Shown: positions 56,881 through 64,000 of the stretch, piece by piece | Layout: every line of letters starts with the position of its first letter | How positions within the stretch are numbered: position 1 is the first letter of the stretch | Assembly (NCBI RefSeq): GCF_000166335.1 | Contig: NC_014657.1 | Coordinates: 1,532,501-1,596,500, forward strand | From: Caldicellulosiruptor owensensis OL | GTDB taxonomy: Bacteria; Bacillota; Thermoanaerobacteria; Caldicellulosiruptorales; Caldicellulosiruptoraceae | DNA length: 64,000 nt | Direction: 5' to 3' | Program-made: the position numbers and the translations under genes | The notes under the pieces: generated by a model | Databases searched by the model: none | What the model saw: only the letters and a program-made list of their open reading frames with translations | Told to the model about the DNA's origin: nothing

Positions 56881-58392
56881 TTAGGCCTCCTTCTTTTTCT
56901 TGCCTATCATCAAAAGCCCTATTTCTTCTTTTGTTGCATTCTTGCTCTCCAAAATATCCATAATCCTGCCCGAATACATCACAGCAATCCTGTCAGAGAG
57001 GTTCAAAATCTCATCAAGCTCTAAAGAAACAAGCAATATAGCTTTGCCTCTGTCTCTAAGCTCAATCAGTTTTCTATGGATGTACTCTATAGCCCCCACA
57101 TCCATTCCTCTTGTTGGCTGAACAGCAATTAAAAGGTCTTGATTGCTTGAAAACTCTCTTGCCAAGATTACCTTTTGCTGATTGCCACCTGAAAGGTTCT
57201 TTGCAAACAGCTTGTAATCAGGTGGACGCACATCAAATTCATGTATGAGTCTATCTGCTTCTGAGATTATTGTCTTATAGTTTAAAAAAGCTTTATTAGA
57301 ATATGGCTTTTTATAGTATCTTTTGAGCACAATGTTTTCTGCCACTGTAAAGTTCAAAACAAGCCCGTCCTGCTGCCTGTCTGCTGGAATATAAGCAATC
57401 CCTTTTTCATAACATTTGCGGGTGGGAAGGTTTTGAATCTCTTGCCCGTTGAAAATTATCTTCCCTGTTGATGAAATAAGTCCAACAATAGCTTCAACAA
57501 GCTCATTTTGACCGTTTCCATCAACACCTGCTATCCCAAAAATTTCTCCTCTTCTTATTTCAAAACTTACATCTTTGACTTTTTCAACACCGTTTTTCAA
57601 TCTGACTGAAAGGTTTTCAACCTTTAACACAGTCTCTCCTAACCGCGGTTCACTCTTTTCAACAACAAGTTTAACTTCTCTTCCAACCATCAAATTCGCA
57701 AGTTCCTGTTCGTTTGTTTCTTTGGTGTTCAAGGTTTTAATTGTCTTTCCTCTTCTCATAACAGTAACTCTATCTGAAATTTCCATAACCTCATCAAGCT
57801 TATGGCTTATGAATAAAATAGATATACCCTGACTCTTTAGATTATTAATAATCTTAAAAAGCTCTCTTGTCTCTTGAGGTGTGAGCATTGCTGTTGGTTC
57901 ATCAAGTATTAAAAGCCTTGCATCTCTATAAAAAGCCTTTAATATCTCCACTCTTTGTTGCATACCAACACTCAAATCTCCCACCTTGGCCTTCGGATCA
58001 ATTTCCAAATTATATTTTTTCGAAATTTCAAGAATTTTTTTCTCAGCCTCCTGAACATTAAATCCAAAACCTTTTGGCTCAAATCCCAAAACAATATTTT
58101 CAGCCACCGTAAATACAGGTATCAACATAAAATGCTGATGAACCATCCCTATTCCTTTTTCAATCGCTTCATGAGGACCTTTGACCTCAAGTTTTTGCCC
58201 CTCAAAATATATCTCTCCAGAATCAGGAGTGTAAAGACCATAGATGATATTCATTAAAGTAGATTTTCCAGCACCATTTTCCCCAAGTATGGCATGTACC
58301 TCACCTTTTTTGACATCCAAACACACATTATCATTTGCTTGAATATCACCAAATCTTTTAGAAATACCTTTGACCTGCAAAATGTACTCCAT
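56881..58392 (-). CDS. Nucleoside ABC transporter ATP-binding protein (NupO-like)
   Basis: The 503 residues have two ABC domains. The first has Walker A GENGAGKST, signature DLSVGMQQR and Walker B LLILDEPT. The second has a degenerate Walker A (GVDGNGQNE), signature NLSGGNQQK and a changed Walker B (LLIAVQPTRG). This arrangement is usual for CUT2/BMP-type transporters. The ATG at 58392 is 9 bases after AGGTGG. Confidence 0.93.
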   Translation of the reverse strand: MEYILQVKGISKRFGDIQANDNVCLDVKKGEVHAILGENGAGKSTLMNIIYGLYTPDSGEIYFEGQKLEVKGPHEAIEKGIGMVHQHFMLIPVFTVAENIVLGFEPKGFGFNVQEAEKKILEISKKYNLEIDPKAKVGDLSVGMQQRVEILKAFYRDARLLILDEPTAMLTPQETRELFKIINNLKSQGISILFISHKLDEVMEISDRVTVMRRGKTIKTLNTKETNEQELANLMVGREVKLVVEKSEPRLGETVLKVENLSVRLKNGVEKVKDVSFEIRRGEIFGIAGVDGNGQNELVEAIVGLISSTGKIIFNGQEIQNLPTRKCYEKGIAYIPADRQQDGLVLNFTVAENIVLKRYYKKPYSNKAFLNYKTIISEADRLIHEFDVRPPDYKLFAKNLSGGNQQKVILAREFSSNQDLLIAVQPTRGMDVGAIEYIHRKLIELRDRGKAILLVSLELDEILNLSDRIAVMYSGRIMDILESKNATKEEIGLLMIGKKKKEA

Positions 58393-58411
58393 ATTCATGT
58401 CCCACCTGTCT

Positions 58412-59152
58412 TTATATTCTTTTTATTATTTCAATGATAACCTTTTTGAGCTTTTCTACATTTTCAGAAAACACTCTCAAAACTTCTTCATGGGAAACAG
58501 GTTTTATATCTGGGTCATCTTCTAATCCAGCATCATAGTCTGTAACAAGAGTAATATTTAAATACCTTATCCTTAGCTCATTTGCCAAGGCTACCTCAGG
58601 ATACTGTGTCATTCCAATTACGTCAAACCCTGCCTTAGAATACCATCTACTCTCTGCTAAAGTTGAAAATCTTGATCCCTGAATAACAACACATGTACCT
58701 TTTTTGTGAAATCTAAAACCAAGTTCTTCTAAAACCTTGATTGCAATCTCTCTCATCTCTGGGTCATAGGGGTGAGCCATCAAAGTATGTCTTACATTTC
58801 CAATATATGAAAATGTGTCATCCCGCCCCCATGTTCTGTCAACAAATTGGTCAACAACCACGAAATCACCTGGTGAAATTTCTTTTTTCAGACTCCCGCA
58901 AGCTGTTGTGGAAATAATCTTGTCAACGCCAAGCTGTTTTAATGCATATACGTTTGCTTTGTATGGCACTTTGTGAGGGGGATAAATATGCTTTTTACCA
59001 TGTCTTGGTATAAAGGCAACTTCTTTTCCTTCTACCGTGGAGATTGCTATTTTATCACTTGGTTTACCATAAGGTGTTTCAATCTCAAGTTCCTCAAAAT
59101 TCTCCAAAAAAGAATAAAATCCCGAACCACATATTATTCCTATCACCTGCAA
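58412..59152 (-). CDS. MTAP/PNP-family purine phosphorylase
   Basis: The 246 residues have the MTAP-type motifs FIPRHGKKHIYPPHKVPYKAN, STTACGSLKKEISPGD, GSRFSTLAESRWY and VTDYDAG. The Asp in the last motif is the residue that reads a 6-amino group, so adenosine or methylthioadenosine is more likely than inosine. It starts at a TTG (59152) or a GTG 6 bases inside. Its position between the binding protein and the ATPase gene says nucleoside salvage. Confidence 0.85.
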   Translation of the reverse strand: MQVIGIICGSGFYSFLENFEELEIETPYGKPSDKIAISTVEGKEVAFIPRHGKKHIYPPHKVPYKANVYALKQLGVDKIISTTACGSLKKEISPGDFVVVDQFVDRTWGRDDTFSYIGNVRHTLMAHPYDPEMREIAIKVLEELGFRFHKKGTCVVIQGSRFSTLAESRWYSKAGFDVIGMTQYPEVALANELRIRYLNITLVTDYDAGLEDDPDIKPVSHEEVLRVFSENVEKLKKVIIEIIKRI

Positions 59153-59189
59153 GTGTCCCTTTCAGGTCTTAATTTTTAAATTCTTAAAA

Positions 59190-59224
59190 GGCCTGCTTTG
59201 ATATTAGCTCTTACCAAGCAGGCC
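59190..59224 (-). terminator. Hairpin between the binding-protein gene and the rest of the nucleoside operon
   Basis: AAGCAGGCC and GGCCTGCTT form a 9-bp stem (59190-59198, 59216-59224) with a 17-base loop and only four T after it on the minus strand. It probably ends part of the transcripts or protects the 3' end of the upstream message. Confidence 0.65.
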
Positions 59225-59240
59225 TTTTTAAACTGATATA

Positions 59241-60263
59241 TTATTTTACCTCTGTTGGTATCTTTATCTTTCCAGCCTTTATATCTGCTATTACCTTGTT
59301 TATCTTATCATTCAAGCTCTTTGGAACACCTTTCATGAATGGAGCAAGTCCAACACCGTTGTTCTTAAGGTCAAAATAAACAACACCGCTCTTGAACTTA
59401 CCGTTTAATGTATCTTTTATAATGCTGTATGTTGCAACGTCAACTCTCTTCATCGCAGAGGTCACAACAGTGTTTGGTGCAACATAGCTTTGGTCTGAGT
59501 CAACACCGATTGCATAAACTCCCTTTTCTTTAGCAGCCTGAATAACACCAAGACCTGTCTGACCCGCAACCTGGAACACAAAATCCGCGCCTTGTGCTAT
59601 CTCAGAAAGAGCAACCTGTTTACCTGATGCTGGGTCGTCAAACTTGCCAGTGTATTTGATTATAACTTTTGCTTTTGGAATCTCACTCAAAACACCAGCT
59701 TTAAACCCTGCAATGTACCTGTCAACTGGCGGAATTTTCATACCACCTGCAACGCCAAACACGTTCTTTCCAGTTGTCTTTGCAAACTTTGCCTTTTCAA
59801 GCGAAGCAACAGCAACACCTGCCAAATACCCAGCTTGTTCTTCCCTGAACATTGCCGAAACCACGTTTGGAAGATCTGAAATCTCAGAGTCGATGATCAG
59901 GAACTTTGTCTTTGGAAACTGTTTTGCAACTGTCACAACTGCATCGTGCATCATAAAACCAACTGCAATGACCAAGTTATAATTTGCTTTCGCAAGCTTT
60001 TGTAGATTCGGAATGTAGTCTGTCATCTGCTTTGACTGAATAAGAGTTGTTTTGATTTTTAGTTCCTTCTCTGCCTTCTTCATTCCCTCATATGCCGACT
60101 GGTTAAAACTTCTGTCATTGACACCACCAACGTCTGTAACAAGCCCTACCTTGAAGTTTGCATTTGACGTTGAACCACTTGCCTTGTTCCATGAAACATT
60201 TAAGCTCAACAAAAGCGCAGCAATTACAACGAGACTCAAAACCGCATATAATTTTTTCTTCAT
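59241..60263 (-). CDS. BMP-family nucleoside-binding protein of an ABC transporter
   Basis: The 340 residues have an N-terminal hydrophobic signal (about 5-22) and the Bmp fold (KVGLVTDVGGVNDRSFNQSAYEG, near residues 38-60; VGVDSDQSYVAPN-like region near 250). It binds nucleosides for NupOPQ-like proteins. Unlike most Gram-positive BMP proteins there is no cysteine in or after the signal, so no lipobox. It is the first gene of the operon, so the most abundant product. Confidence 0.92.
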   Translation of the reverse strand: MKKKLYAVLSLVVIAALLLSLNVSWNKASGSTSNANFKVGLVTDVGGVNDRSFNQSAYEGMKKAEKELKIKTTLIQSKQMTDYIPNLQKLAKANYNLVIAVGFMMHDAVVTVAKQFPKTKFLIIDSEISDLPNVVSAMFREEQAGYLAGVAVASLEKAKFAKTTGKNVFGVAGGMKIPPVDRYIAGFKAGVLSEIPKAKVIIKYTGKFDDPASGKQVALSEIAQGADFVFQVAGQTGLGVIQAAKEKGVYAIGVDSDQSYVAPNTVVTSAMKRVDVATYSIIKDTLNGKFKSGVVYFDLKNNGVGLAPFMKGVPKSLNDKINKVIADIKAGKIKIPTEVK

Positions 60264-60290
60264 AAAAACAAACCTCTTTTTTAATTTTTA

Positions 60291-60323
60291 GATGTCAGAC
60301 ATCTAATATCTGACATCTGACAT
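60291..60323. promoter_or_regulatory. Operator-like palindromes downstream of the nucleoside-operon promoter
   Basis: GATGTCAGA (60291-60299) and TCTGACATC (60309-60317) are a perfect 9-bp inverted repeat with a 9-base gap. Inside it GATGTCAGACATC is a 13-bp perfect palindrome, and TGACATC followed by TGACAT continues outside. The site starts five bases after the -10 box, so a bound protein would block transcription. The best candidate is the GntR/UTRA protein of the same operon. Confidence 0.7.
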
Positions 60324-60327
60324 TACT

Positions 60328-60356
60328 ATTTTATAATCTTTGTTCAAAAAAGTCAA
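60328..60356 (-). promoter_or_regulatory. Promoter of the nucleoside operon
   Basis: TTGACT (60351-60356) and TAAAAT (60328-60333) are 17 bases apart on the minus strand. Confidence 0.8.
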
Positions 60357-60390
60357 TATGAAAATTTATAAATTTGTGAATTATAATTAT

Positions 60391-60419
60391 AAAAGGCTGC
60401 CTCTGAATAGCAGCCTTTT
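60391..60419 (-). terminator. Terminator of murT-gatD
   Basis: AAAAGGCTGC (60391-60400) pairs with GCAGCCTTTT (60410-60419), giving a 10-bp stem with 9-base loop, 16 bases after the gatD stop. Confidence 0.85.
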
Positions 60420-60434
60420 GCCATAATTATTGTT

Positions 60435-61169
60435 TTACATATACAATTCTTTTACCTTGTTGTGAGCCATATACTCTAATGTATCATTTAATTTCTGAAA
60501 TTCTGAGCTATCTAAAGCATACTTTCTTTCAAGAGCTTTTTTGAGCATAAGGTCTGCAATATGCGGATTTTTAGGAAGAAGAGGTCCGTGCAGATAGGTG
60601 CCTATCACGTTTTTATAAATCAGCCCTTCAAATCTATCCTTCCCGTTGTTACCATAACCTTTTAAGACCTTGCCAAAAGGCTGATAATCATGATATGTTC
60701 TTCCACCATGATTTTCATATCCCACAACTGTTTTGGGAAACACATCTAAGCTTGTTTCAATTATAATATTACCAATAAGTCTTTTCCCTTCAGCCTTTGT
60801 TATAAAATCCAGGATGTGAAGACCTTTTATTGTTCTGCCGCTCGAATCAACATAAGCCTCTCCTAAAAGCTGATACCCGCCACAGATTGCAAGTACTACA
60901 ACTCCATCTTCAATGAGACTCTTTACAAGTTCTTTTAAATTCAAAAGATGTGAATACACAATAGATTGCTCCCTATCAGATGCCCCACCAAGCAAGATTA
61001 TATCTGCATTTTTTAGGATTTCTTGGTCTGCGCCTAAATTGTATTCAAAAATGTTTGCTTCTATGCCTCTCCAGACGCATCTTTTCTGCAGACAGATAAT
61101 ATTGCCTCTATCTCCATACAGGTTTAAAACTTCTGGAAACATATTTACTATATTTATCTCCACTTTCAT
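60435..61169 (-). CDS. gatD: Lipid II isoglutaminyl synthase, glutaminase subunit GatD
   Basis: The 244 residues form a class I glutamine amidotransferase domain with nucleophile C96 (AICGGYQLLG) and H194 (YLHGPLLPKNPH). It makes ammonia for MurT, which amidates the D-Glu of lipid II, a step that allows normal peptidoglycan cross-linking. It overlaps murT by 4 bases. Confidence 0.93.
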   Translation of the reverse strand: MKVEINIVNMFPEVLNLYGDRGNIICLQKRCVWRGIEANIFEYNLGADQEILKNADIILLGGASDREQSIVYSHLLNLKELVKSLIEDGVVVLAICGGYQLLGEAYVDSSGRTIKGLHILDFITKAEGKRLIGNIIIETSLDVFPKTVVGYENHGGRTYHDYQPFGKVLKGYGNNGKDRFEGLIYKNVIGTYLHGPLLPKNPHIADLMLKKALERKYALDSSEFQKLNDTLEYMAHNKVKELYM

Positions 61170-62506
61170 CCCATCCTTTTTGAAAGCTTATCTACTATTT
61201 CCTTCACTTCAAAAAGAGCTGTATATGTTGGAAGAATATAGACCTTCTCAATATCTTTTAGCTCAAAAACCTTGTCCAATTCTTCTTTGTAGTCAATAAA
61301 TTCAAAATTAGCAAGCATATATTCGCTATATTTTACTCTCAAAGCCATATCTTCTTTTCTCTTGCCGCCAAAGTACAAAGCTTTGATGTTTTCTATCCTG
61401 GACAAGATATCAAAATCAGCATCCCAAATCCAAGAAATATCCTTGCCATCTGCAGCATTGTCGTTGAGGATAAACACAATTGCCTTGGGATCGGGGTCCT
61501 GGCTAATTACGCTCAGTGTCTCGCTCATGCCTATAGGATTTTTTACAAGTGATATTATTACTTTTTTGCCGCCAACTTCTTTCTTCTCTAACCTCCCAAG
61601 CTTATTTTCAAATGTTTCTATTCTTTCCTTTATTCTTTTCTCTTCAACACCAATCAATATTGCTACCGAGATTGCTGCACAGACATTGTACAGATTATAA
61701 ACACCTCCCATTTTCCATCTAATGTTCTCAATATGTATATCTGTTTCCCTGTCAACAAAGTCAAAAACAAACCCTTCCAAATTTTCTTTTATATTAGTAA
61801 TGACAAACCTGCTCTCAGGATTTTTATAACCACACACCAAGCATTTATATTTGCCAAGATGCCCGACATTATAAAACAAATATTCAAGCCTGGCATTGCA
61901 CAGGGGACAGAAACGTGAATCTAATGTGACATTGATTCTTCGGCTAAGCACGTTTTCATCAACACTATAAAACACCTTTCTTTTACCGCTAAAGCTTGCC
62001 AAGTTTGGGTCGTCCGCATTTATTATAGCTAAAGCCTGTCCAATATGACTCAAAATCAGCTCTTTTACTCTGTCAAGTTCACCGTACCTGTCAAGCTGGT
62101 CCCTGAACACATTTGTTGTGACAAATATGTCTGGTTTTAAATATCTTGTTACAAACGGCAGTGAACCTTCATCAACTTCAAAACATGCAATATCATAACT
62201 TGACCTGAAATTATTTATAAAAGAGCTCACAATGCCATTTGCCATATTTGAACCTTTTAAATTAGAAAGTACAATTTTATCATTACCAATTAGCCAGTTT
62301 ATTATATTGTTTGTAGTTGTTTTGCCATTTGTGCCTGAGATAAGTATCTTCAGTTTGCTTCTTTTATTAATTTCTTTCATAATCCCTGGATAAATCTTCA
62401 GGGCAATCTTACCTGGAGCGCTTGTCGCATCTTGGCCAAAAAGCTTCAGCATAAGCTTAACAATCATCCCCAGCAAAATAGCAATGTAAAGTTTTATTTT
62501 CTCCAA
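61166..62506 (-). CDS. murT: Lipid II isoglutaminyl synthase, Mur-ligase subunit MurT
   Basis: The 446 residues have a Mur ligase central domain (ISGTNGKTTTNNI P-loop near residue 52), a zinc ribbon with CPLC (about 198) and CLVCGYKNPE (about 217), and the DUF1727 C-terminal part that holds GatD. It activates the D-Glu carboxyl with ATP. The start is a TTG at 62506 behind GAGGAG; a longer reading to 62575 has no ribosome site. Confidence 0.93.
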   Translation of the reverse strand: MEKIKLYIAILLGMIVKLMLKLFGQDATSAPGKIALKIYPGIMKEINKRSKLKILISGTNGKTTTNNIINWLIGNDKIVLSNLKGSNMANGIVSSFINNFRSSYDIACFEVDEGSLPFVTRYLKPDIFVTTNVFRDQLDRYGELDRVKELILSHIGQALAIINADDPNLASFSGKRKVFYSVDENVLSRRINVTLDSRFCPLCNARLEYLFYNVGHLGKYKCLVCGYKNPESRFVITNIKENLEGFVFDFVDRETDIHIENIRWKMGGVYNLYNVCAAISVAILIGVEEKRIKERIETFENKLGRLEKKEVGGKKVIISLVKNPIGMSETLSVISQDPDPKAIVFILNDNAADGKDISWIWDADFDILSRIENIKALYFGGKRKEDMALRVKYSEYMLANFEFIDYKEELDKVFELKDIEKVYILPTYTALFEVKEIVDKLSKRMG

Positions 62507-62546
62507 TTTAGCTCCTCTCCCATATTCTAAAAATTTTGTAAAAATA

Positions 62547-62570
62547 TAAAAAAGCAAGGCACTGCCTTGC
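62547..62570 (-). terminator. Terminator of xerD
   Basis: GCAAGGC and GCCTTGC enclose 3 bases; six T follow on the minus strand. Confidence 0.88.
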
Positions 62571-62598
62571 CCCACATATTTTCAAAATAAAACTCCTA

Positions 62599-63474
62599 TT
62601 ATGCACGTGGATGGGTTTTTTGATACACCTCTTTTAGCTTAACATTTGCAACCTGAAGATATCTCTGTGTTGTGGAAATATCAGCATGGCCAAGCATTTG
62701 CTGAACAGCCCTCACATCCGCCCCATTTTCAATCAGATGGGTGGCAAAAGAGTGTCTGAGCACATGCGGTGTTATTTCTTTATCTATCTCCGCGCTTTGC
62801 GCATAGAACTTTACTATCTTCCAAAATCCCTGTCTTGTCATTCTCTCACCGTTGAAGTTCAAAAACAGAGCTTCTTCATCTTTACTTTTTGCGAGGTAAG
62901 GCCGCGAATAACGCAAATACTTCTCCACTGCCGAAATGGCATATGAACCAATAGGAATCACCCTGTCTCTTTTCTTGTTTTTGCAGATGATATATCCGTG
63001 TTCAAGATTAATGTCATCAAGATTTAGATTTATAAGCTCGCTTACCTTGATACCTGTTGCATATAAAAGTTCAAGCATTGCTTTGTCTCTTATTCCCTTA
63101 ATATCATCTTCCTTTGGACACGAAAGAAGTTTTTCCACCTCGTCTCTAGTAAGTATCTGAGGTGGATTCTTTTCAAGTTTGGGAGGTTCAATCTCAATTT
63201 TCCCAATATCGATAATTTTTTGAGTTTTCAAAAAATCGTAAAATACTTTGAGTGAAACAATTGCCCGTGCAATTGTACTGTTTGATTTCCCACTCTTTTG
63301 CATACTGATGATATATGCTATTAAAGTTGCCTGAGAAGTATTTTCAAGTTTTATCTTCATGTTGTCCAAAAATTCTATGTATTTTTTAGCATCCCGCAAA
63401 TATGAGCTTATGGTATTTTGTGAAAACCTATTCTGTCTTTGAAGATGATCGCAAAAAGCTTCCACAATACTCAT
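62599..63474 (-). CDS. xerD: Tyrosine recombinase XerD-like, with Lys at the first catalytic Arg
   Basis: The 291 residues have an N-terminal SAM-like core-binding domain (1-85) and the catalytic domain. The later residues of the active site are present: a Lys in the KNKKRDR turn (about 165-169), H237 and R240 (PHVLRHSFATH), H263 (LGHADI) and Y272 (QRYLQV). At the usual first Arg (YATGLRVSEL in XerD) the sequence reads YATGIKVSEL, so K143 replaces Arg; the codon is AAG. The length fits XerD, which resolves chromosome dimers at dif with XerC. The SpoIIM-like neighbour agrees with the Firmicute spoIIM-xerD order. Confidence 0.88.
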   Translation of the reverse strand: MSIVEAFCDHLQRQNRFSQNTISSYLRDAKKYIEFLDNMKIKLENTSQATLIAYIISMQKSGKSNSTIARAIVSLKVFYDFLKTQKIIDIGKIEIEPPKLEKNPPQILTRDEVEKLLSCPKEDDIKGIRDKAMLELLYATGIKVSELINLNLDDINLEHGYIICKNKKRDRVIPIGSYAISAVEKYLRYSRPYLAKSKDEEALFLNFNGERMTRQGFWKIVKFYAQSAEIDKEITPHVLRHSFATHLIENGADVRAVQQMLGHADISTTQRYLQVANVKLKEVYQKTHPRA

Positions 63475-63526
63475 CTATTCTCAAATCCCCTTTTAGAAAA
63501 ATAAGCTCCTGAACAAAGCTTACAGT

Positions 63527-64000
63527 TTATATTAACTTACATGCAAATTTCGCCAGCATATTGTCAATCAACAATATACCGCATACTAAAAGTAATATAA
63601 CCAATCCTATTACAGCAGTTGATTTTCTGTCTATTTTTACCATTCTGTCTCTAAAAAATAACGTTATAAATGAATACAGAATAAGTATAATCAAAAATAT
63701 AAAAACAATCAATTCTTTCAACAATATATAAGAGAAAAAGAATGTAAGTCCATGTATTTTATACACGTAAAAAAATATAGAGCTGGTGAGTCCAAAAGCA
63801 AATCCTTTAAACATTACAATCCCTATGTTCAGAAACTGCATATATCTGTGAAGATTGGAAAGCCCCCATATGCACAGGCAGACCAATATTACCCCTGCTG
63901 AGGAAATCAAAACATTTTTCCAATAGGCATCTCTGTCCTGTTTAGCCATATTCATTGAAAGTGAAACAAAACTCGAAAGCTGGTTTTTCTGGTTTAAATC
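63527..64000 (-). CDS. SpoIIM-like membrane protein (partial at window edge)
   Basis: The frame is open from the right edge to a stop at 63527, 157 residues visible. Three or four hydrophobic segments are present (SAGVILVCLCIWGL; FNIG-like loop then KGFAFGLTSSIFFYVY; ELIVFIFLIILILYSFI; STAVIGLVILLLVCGILL). The size, topology and position ahead of xerD suggest SpoIIM, needed for engulfment in sporulation. The similarity is not strong enough to be certain. An internal ATG at 63955 could also be a start. Confidence 0.55.
   Translation of the reverse strand, partial: DLNQKNQLSSFVSLSMNMAKQDRDAYWKNVLISSAGVILVCLCIWGLSNLHRYMQFLNIGIVMFKGFAFGLTSSIFFYVYKIHGLTFFFSYILLKELIVFIFLIILILYSFITLFFRDRMVKIDRKSTAVIGLVILLLVCGILLIDNMLAKFACKLI

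Noticed and set aside
1-64000. CRISPR arrays, prophage or integrated plasmid
   Set aside because: No regularly spaced direct repeats, phage structural genes or attachment-site pairs were seen. Only one insertion sequence is present.

Overview
The window is AT-rich chromosomal DNA from a low-GC Gram-positive bacterium of the Clostridia type. The evidence is strong Shine-Dalgarno sites, many TTG/GTG starts, zinc-ribbon forms of S4, S14 and L36, sporulation-linked genes (YtxC-like, SpoIIM-like next to XerD) and ferredoxin-based 2-oxoacid metabolism. From memory the gene set resembles the thermophilic genus Caldicellulosiruptor; that assignment is an inference, not something computed.

Layout. 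1-2535 (-): a two-gene 2-oxoacid:ferredoxin oxidoreductase (gamma-delta fusion, then an alpha-beta fusion running off the left edge). 2568-4646: CCA-adding enzyme (-) divergent from a PHP phosphoesterase (+). 4654-7922 (-): Fe-S/thiouridine operon iscR-iscS-iscU-mnmA. 8032-8187 (-): tRNA-Glu and tRNA-Gln. 8284-23986 (-): one merged S10-spc-alpha ribosomal superoperon of 31 genes with a long structured leader. 23995-24722 (-): rubredoxin-like and diiron proteins, a split rubrerythrin. 24943-28180: HD-GYP protein (+) and a two-component system (-). 28224-29835: an ISLre2-type insertion sequence with a 9-bp target duplication and a frame-disrupted transposase. 29944-36126: phosphohexomutase, M18 aminopeptidase, NRAMP transporter, Cys-rich small protein and B12-type radical SAM protein. 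36258-37686 (-): DsrE-like, TusA-like, CsoR-like and ferredoxin genes with a GC-rich operator. 37835-40854 (+): secreted HtrA-like protease and a 621-residue secreted repeat protein. 40958-44770 (-): THUMP methyltransferase, YerC-like, YtxC-like, DUF6873-like and ECF S-component genes. 44864-49278 (-): cheY-cheA-cheW-mcp. 49356-60356 (-): a 12-gene nucleoside uptake and catabolism operon. 60391-62506 (-): murT-gatD. 62547-64000 (-): xerD and a partial spoIIM-like gene.

How the genes work together. The nucleoside operon forms a complete route. A BMP-type binding protein and NupOPQ-like ABC transporter import nucleosides. Cytidine deaminase, pyrimidine phosphorylase and two purine phosphorylases of apparently complementary base preference cleave them. 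DeoB and DeoC then send the sugar phosphates to glycolysis. A GntR/UTRA regulator encoded inside the operon, and a perfect palindrome just downstream of the -10 of its promoter, suggest autoregulation by a catabolite.

The main points for follow-up are: the operator and architecture of the nucleoside operon; a tyrosine recombinase whose first catalytic Arg is Lys; an attenuator-like leader in front of rpsJ; the CsoR-ferredoxin/TusA-DsrE cluster; the secreted protease/repeat-protein pair; and the split rubrerythrin.
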